DNA from: Anaplasma sp052043535
GTDB taxonomy: Bacteria; Pseudomonadota; Alphaproteobacteria; Rickettsiales; Anaplasmataceae
Length of the DNA: 64,000 nucleotides
Assembly (NCBI GenBank): GCA_052043535.1
Contig: JBQEQW010000012.1
Span: 48,392 to 112,391 of the forward strand
Direction: 5' to 3'
Within the stretch, counting starts at the first letter, position 1; each line of letters begins with the position of its first letter. Positions 42,836 through 51,837 of this stretch are shown one piece after another. A program made the translations under genes and the position numbers. The notes below the pieces were generated by a model that was not told where the DNA came from, made no database searches, and saw nothing but the letters and a program-made list of their open reading frames with translations.

Positions 42836-44170
42836 GTGAGGTCACAAGCAGACACCATATTTGCCTTGTCTACGCCTGCAGGTAAGTCTGGTGTCGCGGT
42901 GGTACGAATATCGGGGCGAGATGCGCTGAAGTCTATCGCACTTTTAGGTGTTCGTGAGACTGTACATCCTAGAGTTGCTACCTGTAAAATCCTGTACGAC
43001 AGGGATAAACAGCCTATAGATCAGGCTGTTGTGTTGTATTTTCCAGGTCCTTGCAGCTTTACGGGGGAGGACGTCGTAGAACTACAAGTTCATGGTAGCC
43101 AGGCAGTCGTACGATTACTTTTTGAGGAGCTGCAGACGACTTTCCGCATGGCTGAGCCGGGCGAGTTTTCACTGAGGGCGTTCCTAAATGGCAAGATAGA
43201 TCTGACCAGAGCGGAAGGGATTGTAGATATCATAAATGCGGAGACGGAAGCCCAACTGCGGCAGGCCTTTGCGCAATCCTCAGGTTTGTTGGAGAGACTG
43301 TATGAAGGCTGGAGGGGCAATCTTGTTGATGTACTTTCCGACCTGGAAGCGTACATTGACTTTCCCGATGATATTTCCCCCCAGGTGTTGGACAACATAT
43401 ATGTGCGGGTAGAGGAACTCAGATATTCCCTCGTGCAGCACCTTGATGATGGCCACAGGGGCGAGATATTGCGCAACGGCATGAGGGTTGCAATTTTGGG
43501 GAAGCCAAACGTCGGGAAATCAACACTTTTTAATTATCTAGTACGCAGAGATGCGGCTATAGTCTCAGAATATCCGGGCACCACACGCGATGTTCTGGAG
43601 GCGCACTTGGATATTGGGGGATATCCTTTCGTAGTGGTAGATACAGCTGGGATGCGAGAAAGTTTGGAATTTGTCGAGCGTGAAGGTATCATGCGTGCCA
43701 AGATGGAAGCTGAGTGTGCTGACATCAGGTTAGTTGTCCACCCATATGACGAGATAGACGATATTACAGCCGACAATGTGCTCGAGGATGTAGGCGATGA
43801 TGGGACAATTTACGTTCTGAGCAAAGCCGACAATGTAAAAGACGGAGATGTGCTAACAGTGCAGGGAAAAGAACTCTATCCCATATCTGTGCACAACAGA
43901 CTCGGCATGGATGCCTTGCTTCTTGCAATTCAGAGGAAGGCCGTAGGGAACTTTCCCAAGGCTGGAGACCTGCTCATCACATCTCAACGGCACAGGGCAC
44001 ACCTGCAAAATGCCGCCAGCAAGATCTCTGAAATTATAGACGGCATGCCTGTGGAAATAATGGCAGAATACCTGCGTTCTGCTCTACAGGAAATAGGCAG
44101 AGTTACAGGTGCCGTATACGGGGATGATATTTTGGACAACATTTTTGGGAAATTCTGCATAGGGAAATAA
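42836..44170 (+). CDS. mnmE: tRNA uridine-5-carboxymethylaminomethyl modification GTPase MnmE
   Basis: MnmE acts with MnmG to modify the wobble uridine of several tRNAs. The 444-residue protein has the N-terminal folate-binding domain (FALSTPAGKSGVAVVRISG, and SFTGEDVVELQVHGS), a central G domain inserted in the helical part (GKPNVGKSTLFN near 222, PGTTRDV and DTAGMRE, SKAD) and the C-terminal CIGK ending with the conserved cysteine. The start is GTG at 42836. It is coupled to dapD and convergent toward coaC, about 120 bp away. Confidence 0.96.
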   Translation: MRSQADTIFALSTPAGKSGVAVVRISGRDALKSIALLGVRETVHPRVATCKILYDRDKQPIDQAVVLYFPGPCSFTGEDVVELQVHGSQAVVRLLFEELQTTFRMAEPGEFSLRAFLNGKIDLTRAEGIVDIINAETEAQLRQAFAQSSGLLERLYEGWRGNLVDVLSDLEAYIDFPDDISPQVLDNIYVRVEELRYSLVQHLDDGHRGEILRNGMRVAILGKPNVGKSTLFNYLVRRDAAIVSEYPGTTRDVLEAHLDIGGYPFVVVDTAGMRESLEFVEREGIMRAKMEAECADIRLVVHPYDEIDDITADNVLEDVGDDGTIYVLSKADNVKDGDVLTVQGKELYPISVHNRLGMDALLLAIQRKAVGNFPKAGDLLITSQRHRAHLQNAASKISEIIDGMPVEIMAEYLRSALQEIGRVTGAVYGDDILDNIFGKFCIGK

Positions 44171-44293
44171 TTGTCCTGCAGCGCCTAGCCCTGGCCAGAA
44201 ATTTGGGCAGACCATTCTGCTATTGGTATGCACGTGAAAGTTGTGACCACACAAACCCTGCGATGGTAAGGGAATTTCCGACTAAGTATGGGA

Positions 44294-44836
44294 CTAAAAC
44301 CGGGCAGTGCTGGCCATGTCTCCGATGAACTCGGTTATGGCTTCAACGCTTGCCATCTTACCATAACCTTCCTCGCCGCATGCGAGTATGCCGGCCTCCG
44401 GTTCGATGATTTTTACATCGTCGCACTTCAGGATCTCCAGATTACGTATGGTGGCTTTCGCCTCCCACATTGCCATATTCATTGCTGGTGCCATCACAAT
44501 TGGTACTTTGGCGCAAACCAGCACAGTTGTGGCCAGCTCATCGCATATGCCGTGTGCTGCCTTTGCCATGATGTCCGCGCTTGCTGGAGCAACTAGTATC
44601 AGGTCAGAATTTCTTGATAGGGAGATATGCTGCATACTTGCTTGCAGTGAGAAGAAATCCTCATCTGTGTATGTGTACTGACCGGTTAGTGCTGTTGCGG
44701 ACAGTGGGGTCACAAATTTCTCTCCGCACCTGCTGAGAATGCACAGCAAATTGTGGTTCCGCTTTTTCAATGCCCTCATGACGTCGAGCGACTTGTATGC
44801 TGCAACGCTGCCCGATATTATTAGCAGTATTTTCAT
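44294..44836 (-). CDS. coaC: Phosphopantothenoylcysteine decarboxylase (CoaC only)
   Basis: This flavoprotein decarboxylates 4'-phosphopantothenoylcysteine in coenzyme A synthesis. The 180-residue protein has the LIISGSVAAYKSLDVMRALKK start, the FMN and substrate segments LVAPASADIMAKAAHGICDEL, the PAMN clamp in VMAPAMNMAMW near residue 115 and the catalytic cysteine in GILACGEEGYGKMA near 155. The synthetase half (CoaB), fused in most bacteria to form about 400 residues, is absent here and must be elsewhere or lost. Confidence 0.92.
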   Translation of the reverse strand: MKILLIISGSVAAYKSLDVMRALKKRNHNLLCILSRCGEKFVTPLSATALTGQYTYTDEDFFSLQASMQHISLSRNSDLILVAPASADIMAKAAHGICDELATTVLVCAKVPIVMAPAMNMAMWEAKATIRNLEILKCDDVKIIEPEAGILACGEEGYGKMASVEAITEFIGDMASTARF

Positions 44837-44856
44837 GCGTTACCTATTGAAAACCC

Positions 44857-46968
44857 ATGACTCCCCAACCACTGGTCGAGAGCCGAAAACGTGTGGCCAC
44901 AGCCACACGCGAGGAAGAGGTTAATATCAACATTTTCTCTAGCATATACAATATCCCGGGCATGGACAACGAGAAAGGCAGTCTACTGGAAAAACTGTGT
45001 AGCGGTTGCAGGATAATAGACTTGTTGCTCTATGCGCCACATGGCTATGTTGATAGGACAAACTTATTGCTAAACGAAGACTCCATAGGACGTGTGGTGA
45101 CGTTCATCGCACTGGTGCGTCGGCACGTTCCGCCCTCGTCCCCTAGGATGCGCAGGGCGCCTTACAAGGTTCTATTGGAGTCAGAAATCGGGGTCATATC
45201 GCTGGTATTTTTCAACTACTCCAGAGAATACCTGAAGCGTGTCTTCAAGACCGGGTGCAAATGTGTGGTGAGTGGTAGGCTGGAGCGCCAGTACGGCCGG
45301 CTACAGATTATTCACCCGGACTATGTCACGGACGATCTTGAACAGTTTTCAGCGATATGCGGTTTGGAGCCTCTATACACTGCGGCCAAGGGATTGCATT
45401 CCAAAGTGATACATAAGCTCATCAAGGGGGTAATGGATTTGCTGCCTGACTTGCAGGAGTGGATCAACCCCGGCCTAATGCAACGGAAGGCGTGGTATAG
45501 CTGGAAGCACAGTATCAAGACAATCCACGACCCCATTGACCCGAAAGCTGTGCCTCTATGCAGGGGGCGACTGGCGTATGATGAATTGTTAGGTCACCAT
45601 GCGGCGATGTACTTTGCGAGGCAAGGTCGTAACAACAGAGGTGTCCAAGTCAGGGGGGACGGTACGTACCGCAAGGCTGTCATAGCAAAGTTGGGATTTG
45701 AACTTACAGATGGGCAGAAGTCAGCCATCGAAGCAATCACAAGGGACCAGGCATCAAACAAGCAGATGACCATGTTGTTGCAGGGTGATGTTGGAAGCGG
45801 AAAGACCGTAGTTGCACTGTTTGCGATATTGAACACTGTGGAGAGCGGCGGGCAGGTTGCACTGATGGTGCCCACGGAAATGCTGGCTGAGCAGCACTGT
45901 ACTCGCATTAAGGATGCTGTTCAGGGATTGGATGTGCGTGTTGAACTGCTGACCGGCAGTACTAAGGATAAGGAAAGGCTGTACCTGGGGCATGAGCTGC
46001 TTGCAGGCAAGATACACATACTCGTCGGGACCCACGCCTTGTTCCAAGAGGCTGTCAAATTCCGTAATTTACGGCTTGTAGTTATAGACGAGCAGCAAAG
46101 GTTTGGCGTGTTGCAAAGAATGCGGTTGATCGAAAAAGGCGAATCAGCCGATATCCTATTCATCACCGCGACTCCGATTCCGAGAACTTTGGAGCAGATT
46201 CTATACGGGAACATGGATCGTGTGACCATTTCCGAAAAGCCAAAATGCAGGCGTCCTATCCGCACTAGTATTGTGCAGGTTAGCAGGATAAATGAGGTGT
46301 GTTCCAGACTTGCCAGTGCCATATCTGATGGGCATAAGGTATATTGGATATGCCCGCGTATTGGGGATGGCAACGAATCCGAAGAGCCGGATGTGTCCTC
46401 TGTTGAGAGTAGATTTTCGTTGTTCAAAAAGATATTTGGATCTTCCGTTGGTATATCGCATGGTGCCCTTTCGCGGGCAGACAAGGACGAATCGATCAGG
46501 GCATTCCACGCGGGAGACATTAAGATGCTTGTGGCAACTACGGTCATTGAGGTGGGAATTGATGTCCCAGATGCTACTATCATTGTCATTGAGAATCCGG
46601 AGAGGTTGGGGCTGTCGCAATTGCACCAGCTTCGGGGCAGGGTAGGACGCGGGGATAAGCAGTCGTTCTGCATACTTCTACACGGTCCTATCGGGAAGAT
46701 GGCTTACCGCAAGTTAAATGTGTTGCGCGATTCGCAGGATGGGTTCTTCATTGCGGACCAGGATCTGATGCTGCGTGGCGGCGGCGATGTGCTTGGATGT
46801 AAACAATCTGGGGCCGTGGAGTTTAGGTTTGCTAATCCCTTCGACATTAGTACGATGCTAAAAGCGTACTCCGATGTTTGCAAGATGGTTACAACCGAAG
46901 AGGGCAGGCTTATGGCGTACAGGCTCATGGAAATCTTTGGATATTCCCTTCCGGATATGAAATACTAA
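44857..46968 (+). CDS. recG: ATP-dependent DNA helicase RecG
   Basis: RecG remodels stalled forks and branched DNA. The 703-residue protein has the N-terminal wedge/OB region (LLYAPHGYVDRT, VVSGRLERQYGRLQIIHPDY), the helicase motifs QGDVGSGKTVVALFA near residue 310, DEQQRFGV near 408, TATPIPRT near 435, ATTVIEVGIDVPDA near 570 and QLRGRVGRG near 595, and the C-terminal SGAVEFRFANP region. The first 35 codons are not well conserved, so the ATG at 44857 is tentative. It is divergent from coaC, 20 bp apart. Confidence 0.95.
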   Translation: MTPQPLVESRKRVATATREEEVNINIFSSIYNIPGMDNEKGSLLEKLCSGCRIIDLLLYAPHGYVDRTNLLLNEDSIGRVVTFIALVRRHVPPSSPRMRRAPYKVLLESEIGVISLVFFNYSREYLKRVFKTGCKCVVSGRLERQYGRLQIIHPDYVTDDLEQFSAICGLEPLYTAAKGLHSKVIHKLIKGVMDLLPDLQEWINPGLMQRKAWYSWKHSIKTIHDPIDPKAVPLCRGRLAYDELLGHHAAMYFARQGRNNRGVQVRGDGTYRKAVIAKLGFELTDGQKSAIEAITRDQASNKQMTMLLQGDVGSGKTVVALFAILNTVESGGQVALMVPTEMLAEQHCTRIKDAVQGLDVRVELLTGSTKDKERLYLGHELLAGKIHILVGTHALFQEAVKFRNLRLVVIDEQQRFGVLQRMRLIEKGESADILFITATPIPRTLEQILYGNMDRVTISEKPKCRRPIRTSIVQVSRINEVCSRLASAISDGHKVYWICPRIGDGNESEEPDVSSVESRFSLFKKIFGSSVGISHGALSRADKDESIRAFHAGDIKMLVATTVIEVGIDVPDATIIVIENPERLGLSQLHQLRGRVGRGDKQSFCILLHGPIGKMAYRKLNVLRDSQDGFFIADQDLMLRGGGDVLGCKQSGAVEFRFANPFDISTMLKAYSDVCKMVTTEEGRLMAYRLMEIFGYSLPDMKY

Positions 46969-47173
46969 TGTGGTTTCCCCCGAAGAGAGACTCACCCTTT
47001 GTCGCGCTGGACCCGGGTTTCCAATGGGTATGGAGTCCGGGATGGTGTGGTTTCATGTTCTGAGCAACTGGTGGGTGATCAGAACCGCGTGAATGCATCA
47101 GGTCTAATATGATTGCGCAAGAATTTTTAATATGGATAATGTCAGGTGTCGGCTAAATTGTAATGGCTGTGTT

Positions 47174-48124
47174 ATGAAAAAGGTGGTTGTGTTTGGGGGC
47201 AGTGGGTTTGTAGGGGGGTACGTGGTAGATCAGCTTGTCAAGCGTGGACATAGTATCAGCGTGTTTACTCGCAACCAGGAAAAGGCTGCGCGGCTTAAAA
47301 TGCTAGGTAATCTTGGGCAGGTACAAATAGTGTCCGGGGATTTGTCTAACACTCTCCTGATCGAGCAGCTTGTGACGGAGTGTGATGTTGTCATTAATCT
47401 GATAGGCAGCATGGCTCCCGGGCGAAGGATGCTGCGGTACCTGCACGTCACGGTGCCGGGGTATATGGCAAAACTTGCTGCGCAATACGGCAAGAAATTT
47501 ATCCACTTCTCCGCTATGGGAAGCGAAATTGCCGCGAGTTCAGTTTACGCTACAAGCAAGCTTGAAGGGGAAAACACCGTTGTGAGCGTTTGTAAGGATG
47601 CGGTTATCATAAAGCCCAATGTGATGTTTGGTGCGGATGATCACTTTTTCAGCAAGCTGGCGAAGCTTGCCAAGGTGCTTCCGGTCTTACCCCTCATTGA
47701 AGGACGAGGTCTTCTACAGCCGGTATACGTCGATGAGGTAGCGGAGCTAGTTGCGAACGTAGTTGATGAGGGCACGGCCTCTGAGAGGATCTACGAGGTA
47801 TGTGGCCCAAAAACATATTCCCTCAAAGATATGGCACAGTTCATCATGCGGATCACGTCCAGGAAGAGGCCCATATTGGAGCTGCCTTCCTTGTTGGCCA
47901 GGATAATAGCGTTCTTCTTTGAGTTGCAATTTGTGTCCTTTATGCTCAAGCCTCTAACCGGCAAGGCTGAACCGCTCTTCACAGCGGATCAGCTGGAACT
48001 TGCGAAGTATGACATCGTGGCACGCGGACCTGGCGGTAACGTGAAGGTTATGAAACAGTCGTTGGAAGACATCATGCCGAACTGCCTCGCAATGTACAAA
48101 AAGCACGGCGATTCTTGTGTATAG
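47174..48124 (+). CDS. NAD(P)-binding protein of the complex I NDUFA9-like subfamily
   Basis: A 316-residue atypical short-chain dehydrogenase. It has the Rossmann motif VVVFGGSGFVGGYVVDQL near residue 4, a YxxxK-like YATSKLEGE segment near 135, and the family features VINLIGSMAPG, HFSAMGSE and VYVDEVAELVANV. In alphaproteobacteria and mitochondria these proteins associate with respiratory complex I, an inferred role here. The frame begins 14 codons earlier, but the ATG at 47174 is directly in front of the Rossmann motif. It converges with purF, 14 bp away. Confidence 0.88.
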   Translation: MKKVVVFGGSGFVGGYVVDQLVKRGHSISVFTRNQEKAARLKMLGNLGQVQIVSGDLSNTLLIEQLVTECDVVINLIGSMAPGRRMLRYLHVTVPGYMAKLAAQYGKKFIHFSAMGSEIAASSVYATSKLEGENTVVSVCKDAVIIKPNVMFGADDHFFSKLAKLAKVLPVLPLIEGRGLLQPVYVDEVAELVANVVDEGTASERIYEVCGPKTYSLKDMAQFIMRITSRKRPILELPSLLARIIAFFFELQFVSFMLKPLTGKAEPLFTADQLELAKYDIVARGPGGNVKVMKQSLEDIMPNCLAMYKKHGDSCV

Positions 48125-48138
48125 GGGCGGGCAGAGAC

Positions 48139-49539
48139 CTACTCCGGCGCAGTTTCCGCCTGACCTACGGGGTATAGCCCGGTGAAGCAGGCATCGCAGT
48201 ACTGCGGGGCTGCACCGTTGCGCACGGCTCCGCATACGGCCCTGTAGAGCCCGTCTATGCTGAGGAAGGATATGCTATCGCACTGCAGCATTGTAGCCAA
48301 CTCTGGTAGCGAGAGGTTGTTCGCTACCAGCTGCGACCGCTTTGGTGTATCGATGCCGTAAAAACAGGAATACAGGGTTGGTGGGCTGGAGATGCGTAGG
48401 TGTATATGCTTCGTGCCTGCGCTGCGCAGGAGCCCTATTATTTCCCTAAGGGTCGTCCCCCGCACTATGCTGTCGTCCACCAAGACTATGCTCTTGCCTC
48501 GTAGAACGGAGGAATTCGCATTGTGCTTAAGCTCGACACCCATGCGACGTCCGTCCGCGGTTGGCTGGATGAAAGTACGGCCCACGTAGTGATTCCGCAC
48601 TATACCAAACTCGAACGGAACGCCAGACTTTTTTGCATATCCCATAGCGGCTGGTATTCCGGAATCAGGTACGGGTACCACCATGTCTACCCCACCCGGG
48701 GGGGGACTCTCCTTTGCCAACTCCGCACCTATGCTCTTGCGTACCTCATAAACAGGTGCGCTTTCAACTACACTGTCGGGCCTAGAAAAATATACGTATT
48801 CAAAGATGCAAAAACTGCTCTTCAGTGGGGGGAAAGGAGATGTGCTGATCAAATTGTTTGCACGGTCAACTATAACCAATTCTCCGGGCTTGATGTCACG
48901 TACAAATCGTGCTTTTACTATGTCCAAGGCACATGTTTCTGAAGCCAGAACGTAGGCCCCATCCACGGTGCCAAGCACCAGTGGTCGCACGCCCGCTGGA
49001 TCCCGGATGCCTATCACAGCATCATTGGTCATTATGACCAGAGAATAAGCCCCCCTGATTTCGCGCATTGCCGGGACTATGCAGTCAATAAAGGAATCGG
49101 CAGGGTGTGTTGCAATGAGATGCGCTATGACCTCGGTGTCGACGTCGGAAGCGAACTTGCAACCTTTGCTGATGAGATCTCTTCGGAGACTGTGAGCATT
49201 GGTCAGATTGCCGTTGTGTGCTATGGCTAACTTGCCAAATTTACAATCCGCTATGATCGGCTGCACAGCTGGTTTGCTCCCGCTTGTGGAGTACCGCACA
49301 TGTCCCACTGCAAGATCTCCCTGCAGGGCACTTTCCTGAGGCTTTCCAAAGATACTGTTCACGTGTCCGCTGCTGTGATACACTGAAAAATCGCCTGTGT
49401 CTGAGGCAGCAGCAACTCCGAAGGACTCTTGCCCCCTGTGCTGCAGCGCGTGCAACCCCATCAGGCATTTTCTTGCAGCATTGGCGTGATTCTGGATCGC
49501 AAAAACCCCGCACTCCTCGTATATACTCGCCAGCGGCAT
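48139..49539 (-). CDS. purF: Amidophosphoribosyltransferase
   Basis: PurF makes phosphoribosylamine from PRPP and glutamine, the first step of purine synthesis. The 466-residue protein has a short propeptide (MPLASIYEE) before the catalytic Cys10 of ECGVFAIQ, the glutaminase segments HRGQES and HNGNLTNAH, the SPPPGGVDMVVPVPDSG stretch, and the PRPP loop VLVDDSIVRGTTLREI near residue 360. An in-frame GTG lies four codons upstream; the ATG at 49539 preceded by a GGGG sequence is preferred. An eight-C run occurs in the Pro-Pro-Pro codons near the middle. Confidence 0.96.
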   Translation of the reverse strand: MPLASIYEECGVFAIQNHANAARKCLMGLHALQHRGQESFGVAAASDTGDFSVYHSSGHVNSIFGKPQESALQGDLAVGHVRYSTSGSKPAVQPIIADCKFGKLAIAHNGNLTNAHSLRRDLISKGCKFASDVDTEVIAHLIATHPADSFIDCIVPAMREIRGAYSLVIMTNDAVIGIRDPAGVRPLVLGTVDGAYVLASETCALDIVKARFVRDIKPGELVIVDRANNLISTSPFPPLKSSFCIFEYVYFSRPDSVVESAPVYEVRKSIGAELAKESPPPGGVDMVVPVPDSGIPAAMGYAKKSGVPFEFGIVRNHYVGRTFIQPTADGRRMGVELKHNANSSVLRGKSIVLVDDSIVRGTTLREIIGLLRSAGTKHIHLRISSPPTLYSCFYGIDTPKRSQLVANNLSLPELATMLQCDSISFLSIDGLYRAVCGAVRNGAAPQYCDACFTGLYPVGQAETAPE

Positions 49540-49704
49540 ACCATACCCCACACATGTCTACGCCATTCTACCATTGCGGATGATGTCACTCTAGCGCTAA
49601 TCTCGAAAATGGGGAGAGCGGCGTGTTTTTGTGTTCCCAAGCGCACTCTGCGTACACACCTGGCTATCTCATTCTTGTTCATGGTACCGCAGATGCCAGC
49701 TTGA

Positions 49705-50253
49705 TCAGCAGCGCACTTGAGATACAAAGGCTGAAACATGTCCATCCAGCAAAGTTGTGATATTAGAGGAAATCTTATGTACAGCTTGCGCAACCGACTC
49801 TGGGTCATGAAAGTGAGACAGGACATAGTCAGACAGACTGCCGATTTCGGGCCTTCCAACACCCAGCCGCACTCTCCAATATTCGCACCCTATTGCCTTG
49901 TCTATGGAACGTAACCCGTTGTGCCCAGCGCTACTACCGCCCCGCTTTACCTTTACAATGCCTGGTAAAAGATCAACATCATCGTGAAATACGGTTATAC
50001 GCTCTGCAGGTATCTTATGCATGCTTGCTGCCTTCAGCACGGCACCTCCCGATCGGTTCATGAACGTCATGGGCTTCATCAGCATCACCCTGTGCGACCC
50101 AGCGTCCCCGACCGACACCAGAGCATCGCACTTACTGACGAATTCTGGGAAACTGAAATCCTGTGCCACGGCGTCCACCACGACAAACCCAATGCTATGC
50201 CGTGTACCCTCATATTTCTTGCCAGGGTTACCAAGCCCAACCAATAAGAGCAC
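49705..50253 (-). CDS. pth: Peptidyl-tRNA hydrolase
   Basis: Pth releases tRNA from peptidyl-tRNA dropped from ribosomes. The 182-residue protein has LLLVGLGNPGKKYEGTRHSIGF with the catalytic histidine near residue 19, KPMTFMNRSGGAV near 59, FHDDVDLLPG near 89, and RGGSSAGHNGLRSI near 107. The start is a GTG. It follows rplY by 8 bp on the same strand, a very common gene order. Confidence 0.95.
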   Translation of the reverse strand: MLLLVGLGNPGKKYEGTRHSIGFVVVDAVAQDFSFPEFVSKCDALVSVGDAGSHRVMLMKPMTFMNRSGGAVLKAASMHKIPAERITVFHDDVDLLPGIVKVKRGGSSAGHNGLRSIDKAIGCEYWRVRLGVGRPEIGSLSDYVLSHFHDPESVAQAVHKISSNITTLLDGHVSAFVSQVRC

Positions 50254-50261
50254 TACGGAGA

Positions 50262-50966
50262 CTACTTGGCTTGTTCCTGAGTTCCGGAGGCATCCCGATC
50301 CTGGGCATCTGCCTGGGTTTTGCTGTCTTCCCCAGCAGACTCTCTGCCTTCCGGAGTTGCCGCTGCCTCTTCTCCTTCCTTCTCTTCCACTTCCACAGAA
50401 GCTGCAGACACTGACACGATTACGGGGTTCTCTTCCCTCATTGCCAATTGGGTAGATTCAGGAAGCGCAAGGTCACTCACGCGTATGGAATGTCCTGTGC
50501 CCAACTCGAGCAAGTCCACCTCAAAACTCTGTGGAATTGCATCTGGAGCGCAGCGCACCAGCAGCGAACGTTGCAAAATGTTCAACACCCCGCCGAACCT
50601 CACTCCCGCACACTTCTGCTCGTTGAGGAATACCAAAGGCACTTCAACCTTAACTTCCGTGCTGCGATCAACGAACTGGAAGTCCACGTGCACAGCAGTT
50701 CCGCTTACCGGGTGTTTCTGTATCGCCTTAATCAGTGCGTACTCCTCCCTGCCGTCTATGCAAAGCTGCACTAGCTTCGAGAGGATAGGACCCGCGCGGC
50801 ATTCCCTTAGGAAATCCTTCTGTGACAACGAGATGCTTATGGGGTCCCGACCTTTACCGTATACCACGGCCGGCATCAATCCAGCCGCCCTTAAGGCGCG
50901 AGCACTGCTAGTTCCACACCCGGCGCGCACTGACGCGTCAACCCTTACCATGTCTTCATGATCCAT
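50262..50966 (-). CDS. rplY: 50S ribosomal protein L25 / Ctc family
   Basis: L25 binds 5S rRNA; the Ctc form carries an extra C-terminal domain. The protein of about 234 residues has SSARALRAAGLMPAVVYGKGRDPISIS near residue 20 and AIQKHPVSGTAVHVDFQFVD near 85, then the TL5 domain and an acidic Glu/Ala-rich tail of about 45 residues. The frame continues 36 codons upstream, but the ATG at 50966 is placed just before the conserved VRVDASVR start; ATG at 50951 is possible. pth follows. Confidence 0.92.
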   Translation of the reverse strand: MDHEDMVRVDASVRAGCGTSSARALRAAGLMPAVVYGKGRDPISISLSQKDFLRECRAGPILSKLVQLCIDGREEYALIKAIQKHPVSGTAVHVDFQFVDRSTEVKVEVPLVFLNEQKCAGVRFGGVLNILQRSLLVRCAPDAIPQSFEVDLLELGTGHSIRVSDLALPESTQLAMREENPVIVSVSAASVEVEEKEGEEAAATPEGRESAGEDSKTQADAQDRDASGTQEQAK

Positions 50967-51141
50967 CTCTGAAACTCCCACAACAAACTCGGCATCCCAA
51001 CCCAGAGCCCGCCTAAGCATATAACAATGCTGCGGGTGCATAAAGTGATTTATGTCAAAGTTGTGGAATTGCACCTAATTGGGCTAAGGTTGCCAGGATG
51101 TTTGGCGGTTAGAAGAGCCAAGTGCGGTGAGTCACTGTCAG

Positions 51142-51837
51142 CTAGGGCAGCGTCCTTCCGAGCGTCAGTGCTCTGACCTCACGTACCCCCGCGCTTGCTA
51201 ATGCGTGGGCGCAAGCAGCAATGGTCGCACCAGTGGTTATTACGTCGTCCACGAGTACAACGATCTTACCGCACACCTTCTCAATCCCCAAGACCTCAAA
51301 TGATCCATGCACGTTTTTCTCTCTGGCAGCTGCAGATAAGCCATGTTGGGGTGCTGTATTTTTTATCTTTCTCAGTACGAATGCCTTTGCAGGTACTCCG
51401 CAGAGCTTGCTTATTGCACGAGCCAATAGCACCGACTGATTGTACTTTCTGTGTAGAAGCTGAATTCTATGCATGGGAACCGGGACAAGGAAGTCCGCAT
51501 TCTCCAGTATTTTCGCACCCCTTCCGCACATCCAGCGCGCGTATTCCTCTATATAGGACAGATCGTCATAGAACTTCAAGCGCAGCACCATGTTTTTACT
51601 GTGTGCATCGTATATAAACACGGATTCCACCGCGGATACGTGCATGCATGACCCTACACGCTGCATCTCACGTTGCAGACCCACGTCTCCGCTGGGGTCG
51701 TGACTGCTGTGCAGGAATTTTATGGTCTGTCTACAGGTGCTGCATATGGTTTCTGCGCGCTTTACTTCCTGCTGGCAGTTGGCACACATTCTGGGGAAGA
51801 AAACACCTACCGCCTTTTCGATCAAATTACCTAGCAA
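51142..51837 (-). CDS. comF: ComF family phosphoribosyltransferase-like protein
   Basis: A 231-residue ComF/GntX-type protein, related to natural DNA uptake in some bacteria. It has an N-terminal zinc finger with CANCQQEV and CSTCRQTI (cysteines near residues 18-36), the VPMHRIQLLHRKYNQSVLLARAI segment, and the PRPP-binding-like VVLVDDVITTGATIAACA near 195. The start is a TTG overlapping the dapE stop by 11 bp; a later ATG (51789) would cut the finger. With dapE and the antiporter it forms a leftward unit. Confidence 0.85.
   Translation of the reverse strand: MLGNLIEKAVGVFFPRMCANCQQEVKRAETICSTCRQTIKFLHSSHDPSGDVGLQREMQRVGSCMHVSAVESVFIYDAHSKNMVLRLKFYDDLSYIEEYARWMCGRGAKILENADFLVPVPMHRIQLLHRKYNQSVLLARAISKLCGVPAKAFVLRKIKNTAPQHGLSAAAREKNVHGSFEVLGIEKVCGKIVVLVDDVITTGATIAACAHALASAGVREVRALTLGRTLP

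Noticed and set aside
41875..42858. 327-codon frame on the minus strand
   Set aside because: It runs antisense to all of dapD, whose protein is clearly conserved; the antisense product is Thr/Pro/Ser-biased without family resemblance.
45921..46673. 250-codon frame antisense to recG
   Set aside because: The plus strand encodes conserved helicase motifs here; the antisense frame is a shadow.
48703..48715. Eight-G run in purF and a similar one in hemE as phase-variation sites
   Set aside because: Both encode conserved residues (Pro-Pro-Pro, Gly-Gly) in essential genes, and no evidence of length variation can be had from one sequence.
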